Origin: Micromonospora echinospora
GTDB lineage: Bacteria > Actinomycetota > Actinomycetes > Mycobacteriales > Micromonosporaceae
Reading direction: 5' to 3'
DNA length: 64,000 bases
Assembly: GCF_900091495.1 (NCBI RefSeq)
Contig: NZ_LT607413.1
Location: 1,302,001 to 1,366,000, forward strand
Translations under genes and position numbers: made by a program
Notes under the pieces: generated by a model
What the model was told of the DNA's origin: nothing
Databases searched by the model: none
The model's input: only the letters and a program-made list of their open reading frames with translations
In this document: piece by piece, positions 63,810-64,000 of the stretch
Layout of the letters: each line of letters begins with the position of its first letter
How positions within the stretch are numbered: the stretch's first letter is position 1

Positions 63810-63856
63810 AATCTTGGACAGTTTCCGCTGGCATACGACGGAAACTGTCCAAGATT
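63810..63856. terminator. Bidirectional terminator-like inverted repeat
   Basis: Perfect 18-base arms (63810-63827 and 63839-63856) with an 11-base loop lie between convergent genes. The arms are unusually AT-rich for the region, which suggests a dispersed element or a terminator with sequence constraint. Confidence 0.75.
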
Positions 63857-63885
63857 CACAACACCGCCCACGGCAGCGCGCCGGG

Positions 63886-64000
63886 TCAGGGGCCCAGGCG
63901 GAAGTCGCGGCGGGGTTGCCAGCGGATCTGGCCGGAGTGCGAGAAGAGGGTGAAGGCCTCCACCTCGAAGATGGCGGAGAAGTCGGCCAGGTCCTCGTAG
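63886..64000 (-). CDS. C-terminal end of an unidentified protein (5' part outside window)
   Basis: On the minus strand, a frame reading YEDLADFSAIFEVEAF and ending QPRRDFRLGP then TGA (63886-63888) shows strong GC bias at third positions. Only 38 residues are visible. I do not recognise the family. The inverted repeat at 63810-63856 follows it and suits a terminator. Confidence 0.5.
   Translation of the reverse strand, partial: YEDLADFSAIFEVEAFTLFSHSGQIRWQPRRDFRLGP

Overview
The window is high-GC actinobacterial DNA that most resembles Micromonospora or a relative in the Micromonosporaceae. The signs are very high third-position GC, many GTG starts and leaderless-looking promoters, a complete cvnABCD conservon, a PknB-type kinase, a DivIVA-domain protein and dispersed GC-rich palindromic elements. 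This assignment is inference from style and gene content. No rRNA, tRNA, CRISPR array or prophage was seen.

Layout. 1-5.0 kb: MBL hydrolase (cut by the window edge), DUF4349 lipoprotein, M20 amidohydrolase, and a methylmalonyl-CoA-mutase-type large subunit without a B12 domain. 5.2-14.1 kb: Ser/Thr kinase, phosphosugar mutase, GPP34 protein, upp, deoC, and a two-gene aldehyde dehydrogenase pair that looks like a split ALDH16. 14.2-21.6 kb: BlaI-like repressor, M56 peptidase, cydA, cydB, cydD, cydC. Matching TACTAC-N5-GTAG(T/G)A operators precede blaI and cydA, and a tandem repeat plus a palindromic element lie inside cydD. 21.7-31.1 kb: PadR regulator, an acidic protein, a domesticated IS110-like protein, a frameshifted solute-binding pseudogene and the conservon. 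31.3-40.4 kb: uridine-kinase-like gene, adenosine deaminase, then a translationally coupled operon (radical SAM, divergent UPRTase-like protein, CodA-type amidohydrolase, MFS) facing an inositol-monophosphatase-family gene, then an RlmA-type methyltransferase and a DUF4272 gene.

40.5-48.2 kb: nucleoside salvage and import (deoA, cdd, two ABC permeases, an ATPase with an apparent CTG start, a BMP lipoprotein). With upp, deoC, the ALDH pair, the sugar mutase and add, the window encodes most of nucleoside catabolism: import, deamination, phosphorolysis, deoxyribose-phosphate cleavage and acetaldehyde oxidation. 48.4-50.6 kb: a small membrane protein, a second copy of the palindromic element, and a membrane protein divergent from a TetR regulator with two matching operators. 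50.7-59.6 kb: maltose or maltodextrin uptake and hydrolysis (GH13 neopullulanase-like, malG, malF, malE, LacI/MalR regulator, GH13 alpha-glucosidase) with GCAA/TTGC operator clusters. 59.7-64 kb: a small acidic protein, a YihY/BrkB protein, and a two-gene module (HTH protein plus PP2C-like protein) behind three copies of a GTCTA-N6-TAGAC motif. A DivIVA-domain protein, a small gene and a C-terminal gene fragment end the window.

The strongest leads for undescribed biology are the radical-SAM/UPRTase-like operon, the HTH/PP2C-like module with its inverted-repeat control region, the BlaI-type operator shared by the repressor and cytochrome bd genes, and the domesticated IS110-like protein.
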